Positions 1 to 9,339 of a stretch of 64,000 nt of DNA are shown here, in pieces (positions within the stretch are counted from its first letter, which is position 1; the number at the start of each line of letters is the position of its first letter). Source of the stretch: Rhodospirillales bacterium (GTDB taxonomy: Bacteria; Pseudomonadota; Alphaproteobacteria; Rhodospirillales; Casp-alpha2); assembly GCA_023145215.1 (NCBI GenBank), contig JAGLED010000007.1, forward strand, positions 23,210 through 87,209, written 5' to 3'. Made by a program: the position numbers and the translations under genes. A model generated the notes under the pieces. The model was not told the DNA's origin. It ran no database searches and saw only the letters and a list, made by a program, of their open reading frames with translations.

Positions 1-566
1 ATTCCGACATCCCCGATCTCGTGGTCCTCGACTGGATGCTGCCTAACGTATCCGGTATCGAGATTTGCCGCCAGTTGCGGCAGAAATCCGAAACCCGCGG
101 CATGCCGGTCATCATGCTGACCGCCAAAGGCGAGGAAAACGACCGAATCCGCGGCCTCGAGACCGGCGCCGACGACTATATCGTCAAACCGTTCTCGCCG
201 GCCGAACTGACGGCGCGCATCAAAGCGGTGCTGCGGCGCGCCCACCCGGAGCAGTCGGGTGAGGTGCTGTCGTACGCGGATATCGAAATGGACATCACGT
301 CGCACCGCGTCACACGAGGCGGCAAGGCGATCAAGCTGGGCCCGACAGAATTCCGCCTGCTGCGCTCGTTCCTCGAAAAGCCCGGCCGCGTGTTCTCGCG
401 CGAACAGCTTCTGGACAAGGTATGGGGACGCGATATCTTCGTCGAACTGCGCACCGTCGACGTTCACATCCGCAGGCTGAGAAAGGCGCTCAACGCCGAA
501 TCGGATGCCGACTTGATTCGAACCGTGCGTTCGGCGGGCTATTCGCTCGACGCGGCCAAATACTGA
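1..566 (+). CDS. phoB: PhoB-type response regulator, 5' truncated by the window
   Basis: OmpR/PhoB-family transcriptional regulator missing only the first part of its receiver domain. In the frame that opens at base 3, the phosphoacceptor Asp of VVLDWMLP is at bases 30-32, followed by the LTAKGEE segment and the switch Lys in YIVKPFSP. The C-terminal half is a winged-helix DNA-binding domain whose recognition region (FSREQLLDKVWG, RTVDVHIRRLRKAL) closely follows PhoB, the regulator of phosphate-starvation genes phosphorylated by PhoR. The family match is clear; assignment as PhoB rather than another OmpR-type regulator rests on this C-terminal resemblance, since the upstream neighbours (phoR, pst, phoU) lie outside the window. 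Confidence 0.8.
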   Translation, partial: SDIPDLVVLDWMLPNVSGIEICRQLRQKSETRGMPVIMLTAKGEENDRIRGLETGADDYIVKPFSPAELTARIKAVLRRAHPEQSGEVLSYADIEMDITSHRVTRGGKAIKLGPTEFRLLRSFLEKPGRVFSREQLLDKVWGRDIFVELRTVDVHIRRLRKALNAESDADLIRTVRSAGYSLDAAKY

Positions 567-655
567 AGGACGGTTCACTCTCTGAAATTTGAACGGCATT
601 ATCCTTTTCTTTAAGGAATACAACCCTATGCTTCTCTTTGAAGCTGGGGGCAAGA

Positions 656-2443
656 ATGCCGCAATCTCGTTTGACGTTCGGACACATTCAGTCCGCGTTC
701 CGAAAAACGATCCGCAACGAGCACTTGTTGCTTGTCGGACTTGGACTCGTCGTCGGCTGTATCGCCGGCGCCGCGGTCATCGTCTTTCGCGAAGCCATCG
801 AACTGATCGAACTTTCCACCTTCGGCATCACCACCAACATGCTGGCGCGCTATGAGCTGACCGTCGCAAGCTGGAAAATGATCCTGATCCCCGCCGCGGG
901 CGGACTGATCGTGGGACTGATCACATGGAAACTGATGCCCGGCGGGCAGCCCCAGGGTGTCGCCGACGTGGTCGAGGCATCCGCTATGCGCGCCGGTCAG
1001 ATGTCGTCCCGGGTCGGCATCGTTTCGGCGTTGTGCAGCGCGATCTCGGTGGGTGCAGGCGCGTCGGTCGGCCGCGAAGGCCCGGCCGTCCATCTGGGCG
1101 CCTCGCTCGCGGGCTGGATTGCGAGACGGCTCCACCTGTCGCGCTCGCTGTCCCGAACGCTTTTGGGCTGCGGCGTCGCCGCCGCCGTATCGGCCTCATT
1201 CAACGCCCCTATCGCCGGCGCGCTATTCGCGACCGAGGTTGTCGTCGGGCAATACGCGCTCAAGACCTTCGCGCCCATCGTCGTCGCCAGTGTTGCCGGA
1301 ACCGCGCTGTCTCATATCCATTTCGGCGAGGTTTCGGCTTTTCTGCTGGGCGACAACTACATCGCCTCGTTCTGGGAATTCCCGGCGTTCATCGGGCTCG
1401 GCATCGTCGCATCGGTCGCCGCCATCGTTATGATGCAGAGCATCTTCTGGGCGCAGGAGCTCTCGCCCAAAGTGAAACTGCCGGTTTGGGCCAAGCCGGC
1501 TTTGGCAGGTGCCATCGTCGGGACCATCGCGATCTGGCTGCCGCAGATCATGAGCGTCGGTTACGGGTTCGTGGAATGGTCGATCCTCGGCCAGTTTGAC
1601 GTGAAACTTCTGATCGCCATCGGTATCGCGAAAATCTTCGCGACCGCGCTTTGTCTTGGGTTCGGGTTTTCGGGGGGCGTATTCTCGCCGGCCCTCGTAT
1701 TGGGGGCCGCCGTCGGATCGAGCTACGGATTGATCGCGGCTGACGTGTTTCCGGCGCTGGCGTCAGGCGTCGGCGTTTATACCGTTGTGGGGATGGGCGC
1801 GGTCGCCGCCGCCGTACTCGGCGCGCCGATCTCGACCACGCTGATTATTTTCGAGATCACGGGCGACTATAAACTCTCGTTGGCCGTGATGCTGGCGATC
1901 GTCGTCTCGACGGAACTGACGCATCATTTGTTCGGCGCTTCGTTTTTTGCCGAGACCCTCAGGCGGCGTAACGTCGATCTGAGGGACGGTTTCGAAGCCG
2001 AAGTGCTGGATACGATCAAGGTGCGTCACATCCTGGATCACGGCACCAACGTCACCGCCGAGACGATTTCCATGGAAACACCCATCGCCGAAGTCCGCGA
2101 GAAGCTCAGCGCATCGACAACCGGAGAGCTGTTCGTCGTACAACCGACCGGCGAGCTTTATGGGACGATCACGCTCCAGGACTGCGGCGCGACGCTTTTC
2201 GACAGCGAATGTAACGATCTTTTGCGCGCCGCCGACCTGGCACGCCTGCACCCGCCCATCCTGATCGAGGGCGACAACCTGGGCGCCGCGATGCGGATCA
2301 TGCGCGAATCGGGCGAGGATCACATCGCCGTGCTGCGCGACCCCCACACCAAGGTATTCACCGGCTGCGTACACCACCGCGACGTGATGACGGCCTATAA
2401 CCGCGCCCTGCTTAAGGTTCGCCACGACGAACACAATCAATAG
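656..2443 (+). CDS. ClC-family chloride channel/antiporter with C-terminal CBS pair
   Basis: Integral membrane protein of the ClC family, about 595 residues. The gating-glutamate motif GREGPAVHLGA lies near residue 140 and the GGVFSPALVLGAAVG segment, equivalent to the GIFAP anion-binding loop, near residue 340. Hydrophobic helices fill the first 430 residues and two CBS domains occupy roughly 455-590, suggesting nucleotide control. I chose ATG 656 because GGGGG sits 6 nt upstream; an in-frame TTG at 638 would add six residues. Whether it is a channel or a Cl-/H+ exchanger cannot be told from the sequence. It stands alone between phoB and uvrD with no evident functional partner. Confidence 0.9.
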   Translation: MPQSRLTFGHIQSAFRKTIRNEHLLLVGLGLVVGCIAGAAVIVFREAIELIELSTFGITTNMLARYELTVASWKMILIPAAGGLIVGLITWKLMPGGQPQGVADVVEASAMRAGQMSSRVGIVSALCSAISVGAGASVGREGPAVHLGASLAGWIARRLHLSRSLSRTLLGCGVAAAVSASFNAPIAGALFATEVVVGQYALKTFAPIVVASVAGTALSHIHFGEVSAFLLGDNYIASFWEFPAFIGLGIVASVAAIVMMQSIFWAQELSPKVKLPVWAKPALAGAIVGTIAIWLPQIMSVGYGFVEWSILGQFDVKLLIAIGIAKIFATALCLGFGFSGGVFSPALVLGAAVGSSYGLIAADVFPALASGVGVYTVVGMGAVAAAVLGAPISTTLIIFEITGDYKLSLAVMLAIVVSTELTHHLFGASFFAETLRRRNVDLRDGFEAEVLDTIKVRHILDHGTNVTAETISMETPIAEVREKLSASTTGELFVVQPTGELYGTITLQDCGATLFDSECNDLLRAADLARLHPPILIEGDNLGAAMRIMRESGEDHIAVLRDPHTKVFTGCVHHRDVMTAYNRALLKVRHDEHNQ

Positions 2444-2465
2444 GCCATTGTCTCCAAGCGAGCGG

Positions 2466-2493
2466 TTTTCAGACCCCCGTCACGTGTTATAAC
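2466..2493 (+). promoter_or_regulatory. Candidate leaderless promoter of uvrD
   Basis: TATAAC at 2488-2493 ends 6 nt before the uvrD ATG, with a weak TTTTCA 16 nt upstream and no Shine-Dalgarno sequence. The spacing places a transcription start at or beside the A of the start codon. Inference from spacing only. Confidence 0.4.
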
Positions 2494-2499
2494 CGGCGT

Positions 2500-4752
2500 A
2501 TGTCTGATCCCTTCGAACTCGACGACGAACCGCGTCCGGCACCTGCCGCACCCGTCCGCGCACCCGCCTATCTGGACGGGCTCAACGACAGCCAGCGCGA
2601 AGCCGTCGAAGCCGTCGAGGGGCCGGTGCTCGTGCTCGCGGGGGCCGGAACCGGCAAGACCCGCGTGCTGACCACCCGGCTCGCGCACATCCTGATGCAA
2701 AACCGCGCAGGACCCGGCGAGATACTCGCCGTCACCTTTACCAACAAAGCCGCCGGCGAGATGAAGGAACGCGTTTCCCAACTTGTCGGCCGACCAGTCG
2801 AGGGCTGGTGGGTCGGCACGTTCCACGCAATCGGCGCGCGGATCCTGCGCGCCAACGCGGAAGCCGTCGGATTGAGCCCGCAATTCACGATCCTTGATGC
2901 CGACGATCAGGTGCGCCTGATCAAGCAGTTGATCGATGTCCACGAAATCGACGAAAAGCGCCTGCCCCCACGCAGCATCTCCGGAATCATACAACGCTGG
3001 AAAGACCGGGGCTTCCTTCCGGAAAAGGTCCCAACCTCGGAAGCTGGCCAGGGCGACGGAAAAGTCCTCGACCTCTATAAGGATTATCAACAGCGTCTTT
3101 CGACCCTGAATGCGGCGGACTTCGGCGATCTGCTGCTGTTATGTCTGAAGCTGTTTCAGGAGCAGCCCGAAGTGCTGAAGAACTATCAGCGCCGGTTCCG
3201 ATACATTATGGTCGACGAGTATCAGGACACTAACGTGGCGCAGTACCTGTGGCTCAGGCTGTTGGCCCAGCAATACCGCAACATTTGCTGCGTCGGCGAC
3301 GACGATCAGTCGATCTATTCCTGGCGCGGCGCCGAGGTCGGCAACATTCTCAGGTTCGAGGAAGATTTTCCGGGCGCACGCGTGGTGCGGCTGGAACGGA
3401 ACTACCGCTCGACCCCGCATATCCTCGCCGCCGCCTCGGGTCTGATCACTTATAACGAGGGCCGCCTCGGCAAGACGCTCTGGACCGACGTCAACGACGG
3501 TGAAAAGATCCGCGTCCGCGGCGTCTGGGACGGCGAGGCGGAAGCGCGCCTCGTCGGCGATGAGATCGAGGCATATCAGAACAAAGGTGAGAAGCTGAGT
3601 GACATGGCGGTGCTGGTCCGCGCCGGCTTTCAGACGCGCGAGTTCGAAGAACGCATGATCACGCTCGGCATTCCCTACCGTGTGATTGGCGGCCCGCGGT
3701 TCTACGAACGCCAGGAAATCAGGGACGCCGTCGCTTATTTGAGGGTCATCGCCCAGCCCGACGACGACCTCGCGTTCGAGCGTATCGTCAACGTGCCGAC
3801 ACGTGGCATCGGCAAGACGACCCTGCAGACCATCCACACCTATGCCCGCGCCGAACGGCTGTCGTTGACCCGCGCCATCGCCAAGTTGCTGGAAACCGAC
3901 GAGTTGCGCCCGCAGGCCCGGAAGGCGCTCAGCGATCTGCTGGCGACGTTCGAGTTGTGGCGAGTGATGTCCGGGACAAAACCGCCGGCGGAACTCTGCA
4001 AACAGGTGCTGGAAGACAGCGGTTATGTCGATATGTGGAAAGCAAAGAAGGAACCCGATGCGCCGGGCCGGCTCGACAACCTGAAGGAACTCGTCGTCGC
4101 GCTCGAGGATTTCGAAACGCTAGGCTCGTTTCTGGAGCACGTCAGCCTGGTGATGGAAAACGAAGAGCGCAGCGACACCGAAAAAGTGAACATCATGACC
4201 CTGCACGGCGCCAAGGGCCTGGAGTTCGGGACCGTGTTCCTGCCGGGCTGGGAAGAAGGCCTGTTCCCCAACCAACGGTCGCTCGACGAAGGCGGACTGG
4301 CGTCATTGGAAGAAGAACGCCGCCTTGCGTATGTCGGCATTACGCGTGCCCGCAAGCACGCCATGATCTCGTTCGCCGCCAACCGCCGGGTTTACGGCCA
4401 GTGGCAAAGCGCCACGCCATCCCGCTTCGTCGACGAATTGCCGGCCGATCACATCGACGTTTTTTCCGAAAGTGGCGTTTATGCACGCCGTGACGCAGCG
4501 GCGGCGGAGATCGTCGATCCGTTCGCGGGAGCAGACGACGTGCCGCGGTCTCGCCGCCGCATGATCGAGGTCGACCGCGCCGCCACTTACAAACCGACCA
4601 GCAACGGCGCTGGCTTCAGCATCGGCGTCCGGGTATTCCACCAGAAATTCGGATATGGGAAAGTCACGTCCGTGGACGGTGACAAACTCGACATCGATTT
4701 TGAAAAAGCAGGCCAGAAACGCGTCATGGCCAGCTTCGTTCTGCCTGCATGA
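2500..4752 (+). CDS. uvrD: UvrD/PcrA-type superfamily 1 DNA helicase
   Basis: ATP-dependent 3'-5' DNA helicase of nucleotide excision and mismatch repair, 750 residues. The Q-motif (LNDSQREAV, near 28) and Walker A AGAGTGKT (47-54) open domain 1A. The DEYQDTN Walker B box and GDDDQSIYSWRGA follow near 240-275, then NYRSTPHI, the late motif VNIMTLHGAKGLEF, and VGITRARK. The C-terminus is the small Tudor-like module typical of UvrD/PcrA (VFHQKFGYGKV). It forms an overlapping series with prmA (ATGA) and the next membrane gene. UvrD and PcrA cannot be separated by motifs alone. Confidence 0.93.
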   Translation: MSDPFELDDEPRPAPAAPVRAPAYLDGLNDSQREAVEAVEGPVLVLAGAGTGKTRVLTTRLAHILMQNRAGPGEILAVTFTNKAAGEMKERVSQLVGRPVEGWWVGTFHAIGARILRANAEAVGLSPQFTILDADDQVRLIKQLIDVHEIDEKRLPPRSISGIIQRWKDRGFLPEKVPTSEAGQGDGKVLDLYKDYQQRLSTLNAADFGDLLLLCLKLFQEQPEVLKNYQRRFRYIMVDEYQDTNVAQYLWLRLLAQQYRNICCVGDDDQSIYSWRGAEVGNILRFEEDFPGARVVRLERNYRSTPHILAAASGLITYNEGRLGKTLWTDVNDGEKIRVRGVWDGEAEARLVGDEIEAYQNKGEKLSDMAVLVRAGFQTREFEERMITLGIPYRVIGGPRFYERQEIRDAVAYLRVIAQPDDDLAFERIVNVPTRGIGKTTLQTIHTYARAERLSLTRAIAKLLETDELRPQARKALSDLLATFELWRVMSGTKPPAELCKQVLEDSGYVDMWKAKKEPDAPGRLDNLKELVVALEDFETLGSFLEHVSLVMENEERSDTEKVNIMTLHGAKGLEFGTVFLPGWEEGLFPNQRSLDEGGLASLEEERRLAYVGITRARKHAMISFAANRRVYGQWQSATPSRFVDELPADHIDVFSESGVYARRDAAAAEIVDPFAGADDVPRSRRRMIEVDRAATYKPTSNGAGFSIGVRVFHQKFGYGKVTSVDGDKLDIDFEKAGQKRVMASFVLPA

Positions 4753-5660
4753 TGACCGCGCCCATCGCGCCGCAGCCGCTGTGGCGGCTGGAAGTCACCG
4801 TGCCGAAGCACGCCGTGGCGGCGTTCGAAGGTGTATTCGAGGGCGTCTCCGTCGCCGTCACATCGATGGGCGACGACGACATTCCGTGGCGGGTCGAAGG
4901 TTACACGGACTGTGAGCCCGACACGGCCGCGATCGAAGCCGGCCTCGCCCTCGCCGCCGACGCCACCGGGGTCGAAGTCCCGGCCCTCAGCATCGAGTTC
5001 CTGACACCCAGGGACTGGCTTGCCGAGAACATGGCCACATTCGCACCGTTGCGGCTGGGACGTTTCTTCATCTACCCGAGCCATTACGACGGCCCGCGCC
5101 CGGCAGCCTGTATTCCGTTCCGGATCGATGCGGGGACGGCTTTCGGTTCCGGCACGCACCCGACCACGGGCACCTGCATGGCAGCGCTTGCGGACGTCGC
5201 GAAATCGCGAATTTCGGCAAATGCCCTGGATCTCGGCTGCGGGTCCGGCATTCTCTCGTTCGCGATCGCCAAGCTCTGGCCGGCGGAAGTTCTCGCCGTC
5301 GATATCGACCCGGAAGCCGTTCGGGTGACGCGTGCGAACACCCGCGACAATGGTCTGCGTCATCGCATCCAAACGATGGTGAGCAACGGTTACACCAGCG
5401 ATGCGGTGCGCGGCAGGGCGCCCTACGATCTGATCGTCGCCAATGTGCTGGCGCGCCCGCTCGTCGGCATGGTGCGGGATACGGCACGCAATCTTACGCC
5501 CGGCGGCACCGTCGTGCTGTCCGGCCTTTTGAACCGGGACGCCCGCTGGGTGGCGTCGCGCCATCGCGCGGCAGGCCTTGTGTTCGAAAAAGAGTGGCGC
5601 CAGGACGGCTGGTCGACGCTGGTCATGCGCAAGCCGCCGAGGAGGCTGACGAGACCATGA
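4749..5660 (+). CDS. prmA: Ribosomal protein L11 methyltransferase
   Basis: PrmA-type class I methyltransferase of 303 residues, which would use S-adenosylmethionine to methylate amino groups on ribosomal protein L11. The N-terminal 120 residues form the substrate-recognition domain. The SAM site shows ALDLGCGSGILS near 157-168, with AVDIDPEAV on the second strand and the LIVANVLARPL segment, an NxLxxPL-like version of the family active-site motif. The GTAFGSGTHPTT stretch before the SAM site is strongly conserved in PrmA. Its ATG overlaps the uvrD stop in an ATGA, suggesting coupled translation. Confidence 0.92.
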   Translation: MMTAPIAPQPLWRLEVTVPKHAVAAFEGVFEGVSVAVTSMGDDDIPWRVEGYTDCEPDTAAIEAGLALAADATGVEVPALSIEFLTPRDWLAENMATFAPLRLGRFFIYPSHYDGPRPAACIPFRIDAGTAFGSGTHPTTGTCMAALADVAKSRISANALDLGCGSGILSFAIAKLWPAEVLAVDIDPEAVRVTRANTRDNGLRHRIQTMVSNGYTSDAVRGRAPYDLIVANVLARPLVGMVRDTARNLTPGGTVVLSGLLNRDARWVASRHRAAGLVFEKEWRQDGWSTLVMRKPPRRLTRP

Positions 5661-6055
5661 TCGATCAGGAACGCCGCCGCCGTCTCGTGCATCTGCTGAT
5701 GGGCATCAACGGCGCCGGCTTTGTACTGATCGGCACCCTGCTCGGTGGTGCGCCGGAACTCGGATACGTACCCTGGTACGGGATCGCCGGTGTGACGATG
5801 ATGTTTCTGGGGATCGTCGTCCCATTTTACCGCGAGTTCATGTCGCTTAGGCACGGCTTCGAGGAAGTGGAGCGCGAGACCCTCAAGACCTTCAGACGAA
5901 GCCGCCAGCGCGAGATCGGTCACCAGACGGTCCTGGATGCCGGGTCGCGCCCGCAGCCGTTTGCACGGGTGCGCAGCCAGCCCCTGGTCATCATCCTGAT
6001 CACTGTGATCGCCTGGGGTCTTGCGACCGCCGAAGCCATCCGTTGGTTGACGTAA
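5657..6055 (+). CDS. Small three-helix membrane protein of unknown function
   Basis: Unrecognised 132-residue protein. ATG 5657 overlaps the prmA stop (ATGA), which favours this start over in-frame upstream codons that would lie inside prmA. Three hydrophobic segments are visible: about 10-30, 37-58 and 109-130. Between the second and third is a charged stretch (ETLKTFRRSRQREI) likely to be cytoplasmic. No catalytic or metal-binding motif is seen. Its only context is coupled expression behind uvrD and prmA; no function is proposed. Confidence 0.75.
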   Translation: MIDQERRRRLVHLLMGINGAGFVLIGTLLGGAPELGYVPWYGIAGVTMMFLGIVVPFYREFMSLRHGFEEVERETLKTFRRSRQREIGHQTVLDAGSRPQPFARVRSQPLVIILITVIAWGLATAEAIRWLT

Positions 6056-6056
6056 A

Positions 6057-7502
6057 TCATGCGTCTACGTTGTCAGGAAGTGACTTGAAGGCGTCGAGGG
6101 CACGTTCCCTAGCTTTCTTGTGATCGACGACGGGCTTCGGATAGGTCTTTCCAAGCTCTATGCCGGCCTCTTTCAAGACGTCGTCCGGTGCTTCCCACGG
6201 GGCGAACAGGTATTTGTTCGGTAGTTTCGCGATCTCGGGGACATATGTGCGGACGTAATACCCGTCGGGATCGAACTTCGAGCCCTGCATGATCGGATTG
6301 AATATCCGGAAATAGGGCGCTGCATCCGCACCGCAGCCCGCCACCCACTGCCAACTGAATGCGTTCACGGCCAGGTCTGCATCGACCAGCGTGTCCCAGA
6401 ACCACGCTTCACCGGCCTGCCACGGCAGCAACAAATGCTTCACCAGAAAAGATGCGCTCACCATCCGGACGCGATTGTGCATATGCCCCGTCTGCCAAAG
6501 CTCCCGCATTCCCGCGTCGACCATGGGATACCCGGTCATCCCCTGCTGCCAACATTTCAACATCGCGTCGTCATCCGACCAGGGGAACGCCTTGAAGCGC
6601 GCGTACATCGGTTCTTCGGGCAGGTTCGGCAGGTGATAGGAAACGTGGTATGCGAACTCTCGCCACACGACTTCTTTTAGGAATTTTTCCGTTGCCGCCG
6701 ACCAGCCGGCGGTCTTCACCGTTTCATGCCAGACCTGACGCGGGCCGATATCGCCGATGTGCAGGAACGGCGACAGATTTGACGTGACCGCGTCGGCGGG
6801 AAAGTCGCGGCGGTCCTTATAGGCATCCAGCCCGTCCTCCAGAAACTGGCGCAGGCGTGCCATCGCGCCTTCCTCACCCGGCGTCCAGCGGTCGCAAAGT
6901 CCCCCCGCCCAATCCGGTTGCGACGGCCGCAATCCCCAGTCGTCGAGGGCGTCGCTGGCAATATCGCCATCGGCCGCGATGATGCGATCAGGGGCCGGGA
7001 CCGGCACTTCCGGGTCGCCCTTGTCACGGCACGCATGCCAGAACCGGGTATAGACCTTGTAGAAACCACCCTGCTTGGTTTCGATGGTCCAGGGTTCGAA
7101 CAACAAGGACGCGTTGAAACTTTTCACCTCGCAGCCGGCTTCCCTCAGCGATTGCTTGATTTCCGTATCCCGCTGGATCGCGTACGGCTCGTAACAACGG
7201 TTCCAGTAAACGGCTCGGGCGCCGGTTTCCTCGACCACGCGCGACAATAATTCACCGGCCGAGCCTTGCCGCAAAACCAGGGGAGCACCTCGCTTTTCCA
7301 AGGCATCAGCCAACGCAGCCAGCGAATGATGCAGCCACCATCGCGCGGCGGCGCCCGGTTTCCAATCGCCCGGGGCCTCAGCATCAAGAATATAGACCGG
7401 CAAAACGGGGTGGCCGCTTGCCACGGCGGCGGCGAGGGCCGGGTTGTCGGCGACCCGAAGATCCTGTCTGAACCAGACGATAATCGGCTTGGTGTCGGTC
7501 AT
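6057..7502 (-). CDS. phrB: Deoxyribodipyrimidine photolyase
   Basis: Light-dependent DNA repair enzyme of the cryptochrome/photolyase family, 481 residues, splitting cyclobutane pyrimidine dimers with reduced FAD. The N-terminal antenna domain begins IVWFRQDLRVADNPAL and runs to about residue 130. The FAD-binding helical domain carries FLKEVVWREFAYH, GMTGYPMVDAGMREL, TGHMHNRVRM and WQWVAGCGADAAPYF with its FRIFNP tail, all hallmarks of class I CPD photolyases. Transcribed toward the preceding membrane gene, with a 1-nt gap between the two stops. No light-regulatory gene is beside it. A cryptochrome role is possible but less likely given the complete photolyase motifs. Confidence 0.93.
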   Translation of the reverse strand: MTDTKPIIVWFRQDLRVADNPALAAAVASGHPVLPVYILDAEAPGDWKPGAAARWWLHHSLAALADALEKRGAPLVLRQGSAGELLSRVVEETGARAVYWNRCYEPYAIQRDTEIKQSLREAGCEVKSFNASLLFEPWTIETKQGGFYKVYTRFWHACRDKGDPEVPVPAPDRIIAADGDIASDALDDWGLRPSQPDWAGGLCDRWTPGEEGAMARLRQFLEDGLDAYKDRRDFPADAVTSNLSPFLHIGDIGPRQVWHETVKTAGWSAATEKFLKEVVWREFAYHVSYHLPNLPEEPMYARFKAFPWSDDDAMLKCWQQGMTGYPMVDAGMRELWQTGHMHNRVRMVSASFLVKHLLLPWQAGEAWFWDTLVDADLAVNAFSWQWVAGCGADAAPYFRIFNPIMQGSKFDPDGYYVRTYVPEIAKLPNKYLFAPWEAPDDVLKEAGIELGKTYPKPVVDHKKARERALDAFKSLPDNVDA

Positions 7503-7580
7503 ATCTTCAGGGCGTGGCGCGCTTGCGTGGACATATAAACATTCTTACGGGGCGCGGCCTCGGCCGGATCAGATCGCGCC

Positions 7581-7853
7581 TCACTTATCGACGCAGTCAT
7601 ACCCCCACATGGTCTTGTAGCCGACCGCGCCAAGCTTGACGTTGCCGCGCGCCACCGCCTTACGTCCATACTTCGCGCAATGGGCCTCGGCCATGTCCGT
7701 CGGCTCGGCAAAGCGGATAGTCTGGATCGTGATTGCGGTCGGCGACGCGGCGACGATGCTGTTTTTATCGTCGGTGCCGCACGCGCCCAACGCCAGCGGC
7801 GCAAGAAGCGCCGCCGATAACATCACCGGGTACGTGATTGCCCTCCCAGACAT
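7581..7853 (-). CDS. Small predicted lipoprotein
   Basis: Unrecognised 90-residue exported protein. A short N-terminus and hydrophobic segment end in the lipobox LGAC, with the lipidated Cys at about residue 25, so it should be anchored in a membrane facing the periplasm. The mature part is about 65 residues with two further Cys (EAHCAKYG and YDCVDK), which could form a disulfide. Gly at +2 does not signal inner-membrane retention, so the outer membrane is likely. It starts at ATG 7853 with no Shine-Dalgarno sequence but a -10-like hexamer 6 nt upstream. Function unknown. Confidence 0.78.
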   Translation of the reverse strand: MSGRAITYPVMLSAALLAPLALGACGTDDKNSIVAASPTAITIQTIRFAEPTDMAEAHCAKYGRKAVARGNVKLGAVGYKTMWGYDCVDK

Positions 7854-7859
7854 GAGAAG

Positions 7860-7889
7860 ATTATTGCGGAATCAGACAGTTTTCCGCAA
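7860..7889 (-). promoter_or_regulatory. Candidate leaderless promoter of the small lipoprotein gene
   Basis: Read on the minus strand, TTGCGG (7889-7884), an 18-nt spacer and AATAAT (7865-7860) end 6 nt before ATG 7853. AATAAT matches the -10 consensus at five of six positions. No ribosome binding site is visible between it and the start. Confidence 0.4.
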
Positions 7890-7897
7890 GGGAAGCG

Positions 7898-8227
7898 TTA
7901 GGCCGGCCATTTCGCATCGAAAAACGGCGCCGGCATCAGAATCTTGTTCTGCTGCTTTTCCAGGTAGCCCGCCTCGGCGCTGATCCTGAGGTAGTTCTGC
8001 CAGTCCGGATCCGCCTGCATCGCGGCGCGCTTCTTGGCGCGGTCGGCAGCGTCCTCGTAAACCCAGACATGGACGTAGCTGTTAGGATCGCCCGTTTCCG
8101 TCATCGCATACAGCAGCGGCTTGCCGAGGTTGCGGGTCTGCGGTTCCCAACCGTGTTCATGATAAAGCTCGAGGTGTTTCTTGATGGTGCCGGGACGGCA
8201 GGTATAGGTGCGATGGTCGTAGATCAT
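7898..8227 (-). CDS. NIPSNAP-family protein
   Basis: 109-residue single-domain protein with the NIPSNAP ferredoxin-like fold. The characteristic opening is a short strand with tyrosines (MIYDHRTYTCRPGTI), followed by HGWEPQ, then YVHVWVYEDAADRAKKR and the DPDWQNYL segment. Bacterial members are small dimeric alpha-beta barrel proteins, often encoded beside catabolic genes, and their biochemical role is mostly undefined. AAAGGAC lies upstream of ATG 8227 as a ribosome binding site. It is divergent from the hydroxyacid dehydrogenase gene across a 131-nt gap, so the two may share a control region. Confidence 0.85.
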   Translation of the reverse strand: MIYDHRTYTCRPGTIKKHLELYHEHGWEPQTRNLGKPLLYAMTETGDPNSYVHVWVYEDAADRAKKRAAMQADPDWQNYLRISAEAGYLEKQQNKILMPAPFFDAKWPA

Positions 8228-8358
8228 GTTGGATGTCCTTTGTTGAAACGGAAACGAATGCCGGACGCGACGGTACGACGGGAATAAAAAGAGTCCAATG
8301 CTGGATTGCCCTTTGCCCCCTTCCTACATTTAATGCACCAAAGAGGGGATTAAAGACT

Positions 8359-9339
8359 ATGACTTCCAACGATACCGCATCCAGACATGTCGTCTTTCTT
8401 GATCGGGAAACACTTCCCGAACAGGTCACCGTTCGTCCGCCCGCCTTCGCGCACACGATGGACGCGTATCAACGCACCCGGCCGGACGAGGTCGTCGAGC
8501 GTGCCAAGGATGCGGAAATCGTCATCACCAACAAGGTACCGCTGCGCGCAGATACGATCGCGGCATTACCGAAGCTCAAGATGATCGCGGTCGCGGCCAC
8601 CGGAACGGACATCATCGACCTTAAAGCCTGTAAAGAGCGCGGCATCGTCGTCTCCAACATCCGAGAATACGCCACCGCCACCGTGCCCGAGCACACCATG
8701 GGCCTGATTTTATCGCTCAGCCGTTCGATCCGCCCGTATCACAATTCGGTCGTCCAAGGACGCTGGAAGGAAGCGGACCAGTTCTGCTATTTCGACTATC
8801 CGATCTTCGATCTCAGGGGCAAGGTACTTGGTATCATCGGCGACGGTGTGCTGGGCAAGGCGGTCGCGAAGCTGGGCGAAGCGTTCGGGATGGAGGTCCG
8901 TTTCTCGACGTACAAGGGCGTAGACGGCATGGGGCCGCTCTATACCCCGTTCGAACGTATCCTGTCGGAAAGCGATGTCATCACGCTCCACTGCCCGCTC
9001 ATGGACAGCACCCGCAATCTGCTGGGCGCGGCCGAATTCGACCAGATGAAGAAAAAGCCTCTGGTCATCAACTCGGCGCGCGGCGGGCTTGTCGACGAGC
9101 AGGCATTGGTCGCCGCCTTGAAGGCCGGCAAGATCGGCGGCGCCGCCTTCGACGTGGTGACGACGGAACCGATTCCGGACGGACATCCGTTCCTCGACAT
9201 TATGGACGAGCCGAACTTCATCCTGACGCCGCACGTCGCATGGGCCAGCATCGAAGCCATTCAGGGCCTTGCCGATCAGATGGTCGACAACATCGATGCG
9301 TTCGTCGCGGGCAGTCCCAGGAATGTGGTCGGCGGCTAG
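8359..9339 (+). CDS. D-2-hydroxyacid dehydrogenase (glycerate/hydroxypyruvate reductase type)
   Basis: NAD(P)-dependent reductase of 2-oxoacids, 326 residues, in the family of glycerate dehydrogenase HprA. The dinucleotide-binding loop reads GIIGDGVLGKAVAK near 150. The catalytic Arg is in NSARGGLVDEQAL, the paired acidic residue in FDVVTTEP, and the catalytic His in TPHVAWAS. I used ATG 8359, preceded by AGAGGGG, rather than in-frame upstream codons that would add 42 residues without family resemblance. The exact substrate (hydroxypyruvate, glyoxylate or other) is undetermined. It converges with the GNAT-nitrilase gene, overlapping at the stop codons. Confidence 0.88.
   Translation: MTSNDTASRHVVFLDRETLPEQVTVRPPAFAHTMDAYQRTRPDEVVERAKDAEIVITNKVPLRADTIAALPKLKMIAVAATGTDIIDLKACKERGIVVSNIREYATATVPEHTMGLILSLSRSIRPYHNSVVQGRWKEADQFCYFDYPIFDLRGKVLGIIGDGVLGKAVAKLGEAFGMEVRFSTYKGVDGMGPLYTPFERILSESDVITLHCPLMDSTRNLLGAAEFDQMKKKPLVINSARGGLVDEQALVAALKAGKIGGAAFDVVTTEPIPDGHPFLDIMDEPNFILTPHVAWASIEAIQGLADQMVDNIDAFVAGSPRNVVGG

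Noticed and set aside
628..855. Short frame starting at ATG 628 behind AAGGA, before the ClC gene
   Set aside because: Overlaps the ClC gene out of frame, is Arg/His-rich and lacks any domain. A regulatory upstream frame is possible but unsupported.
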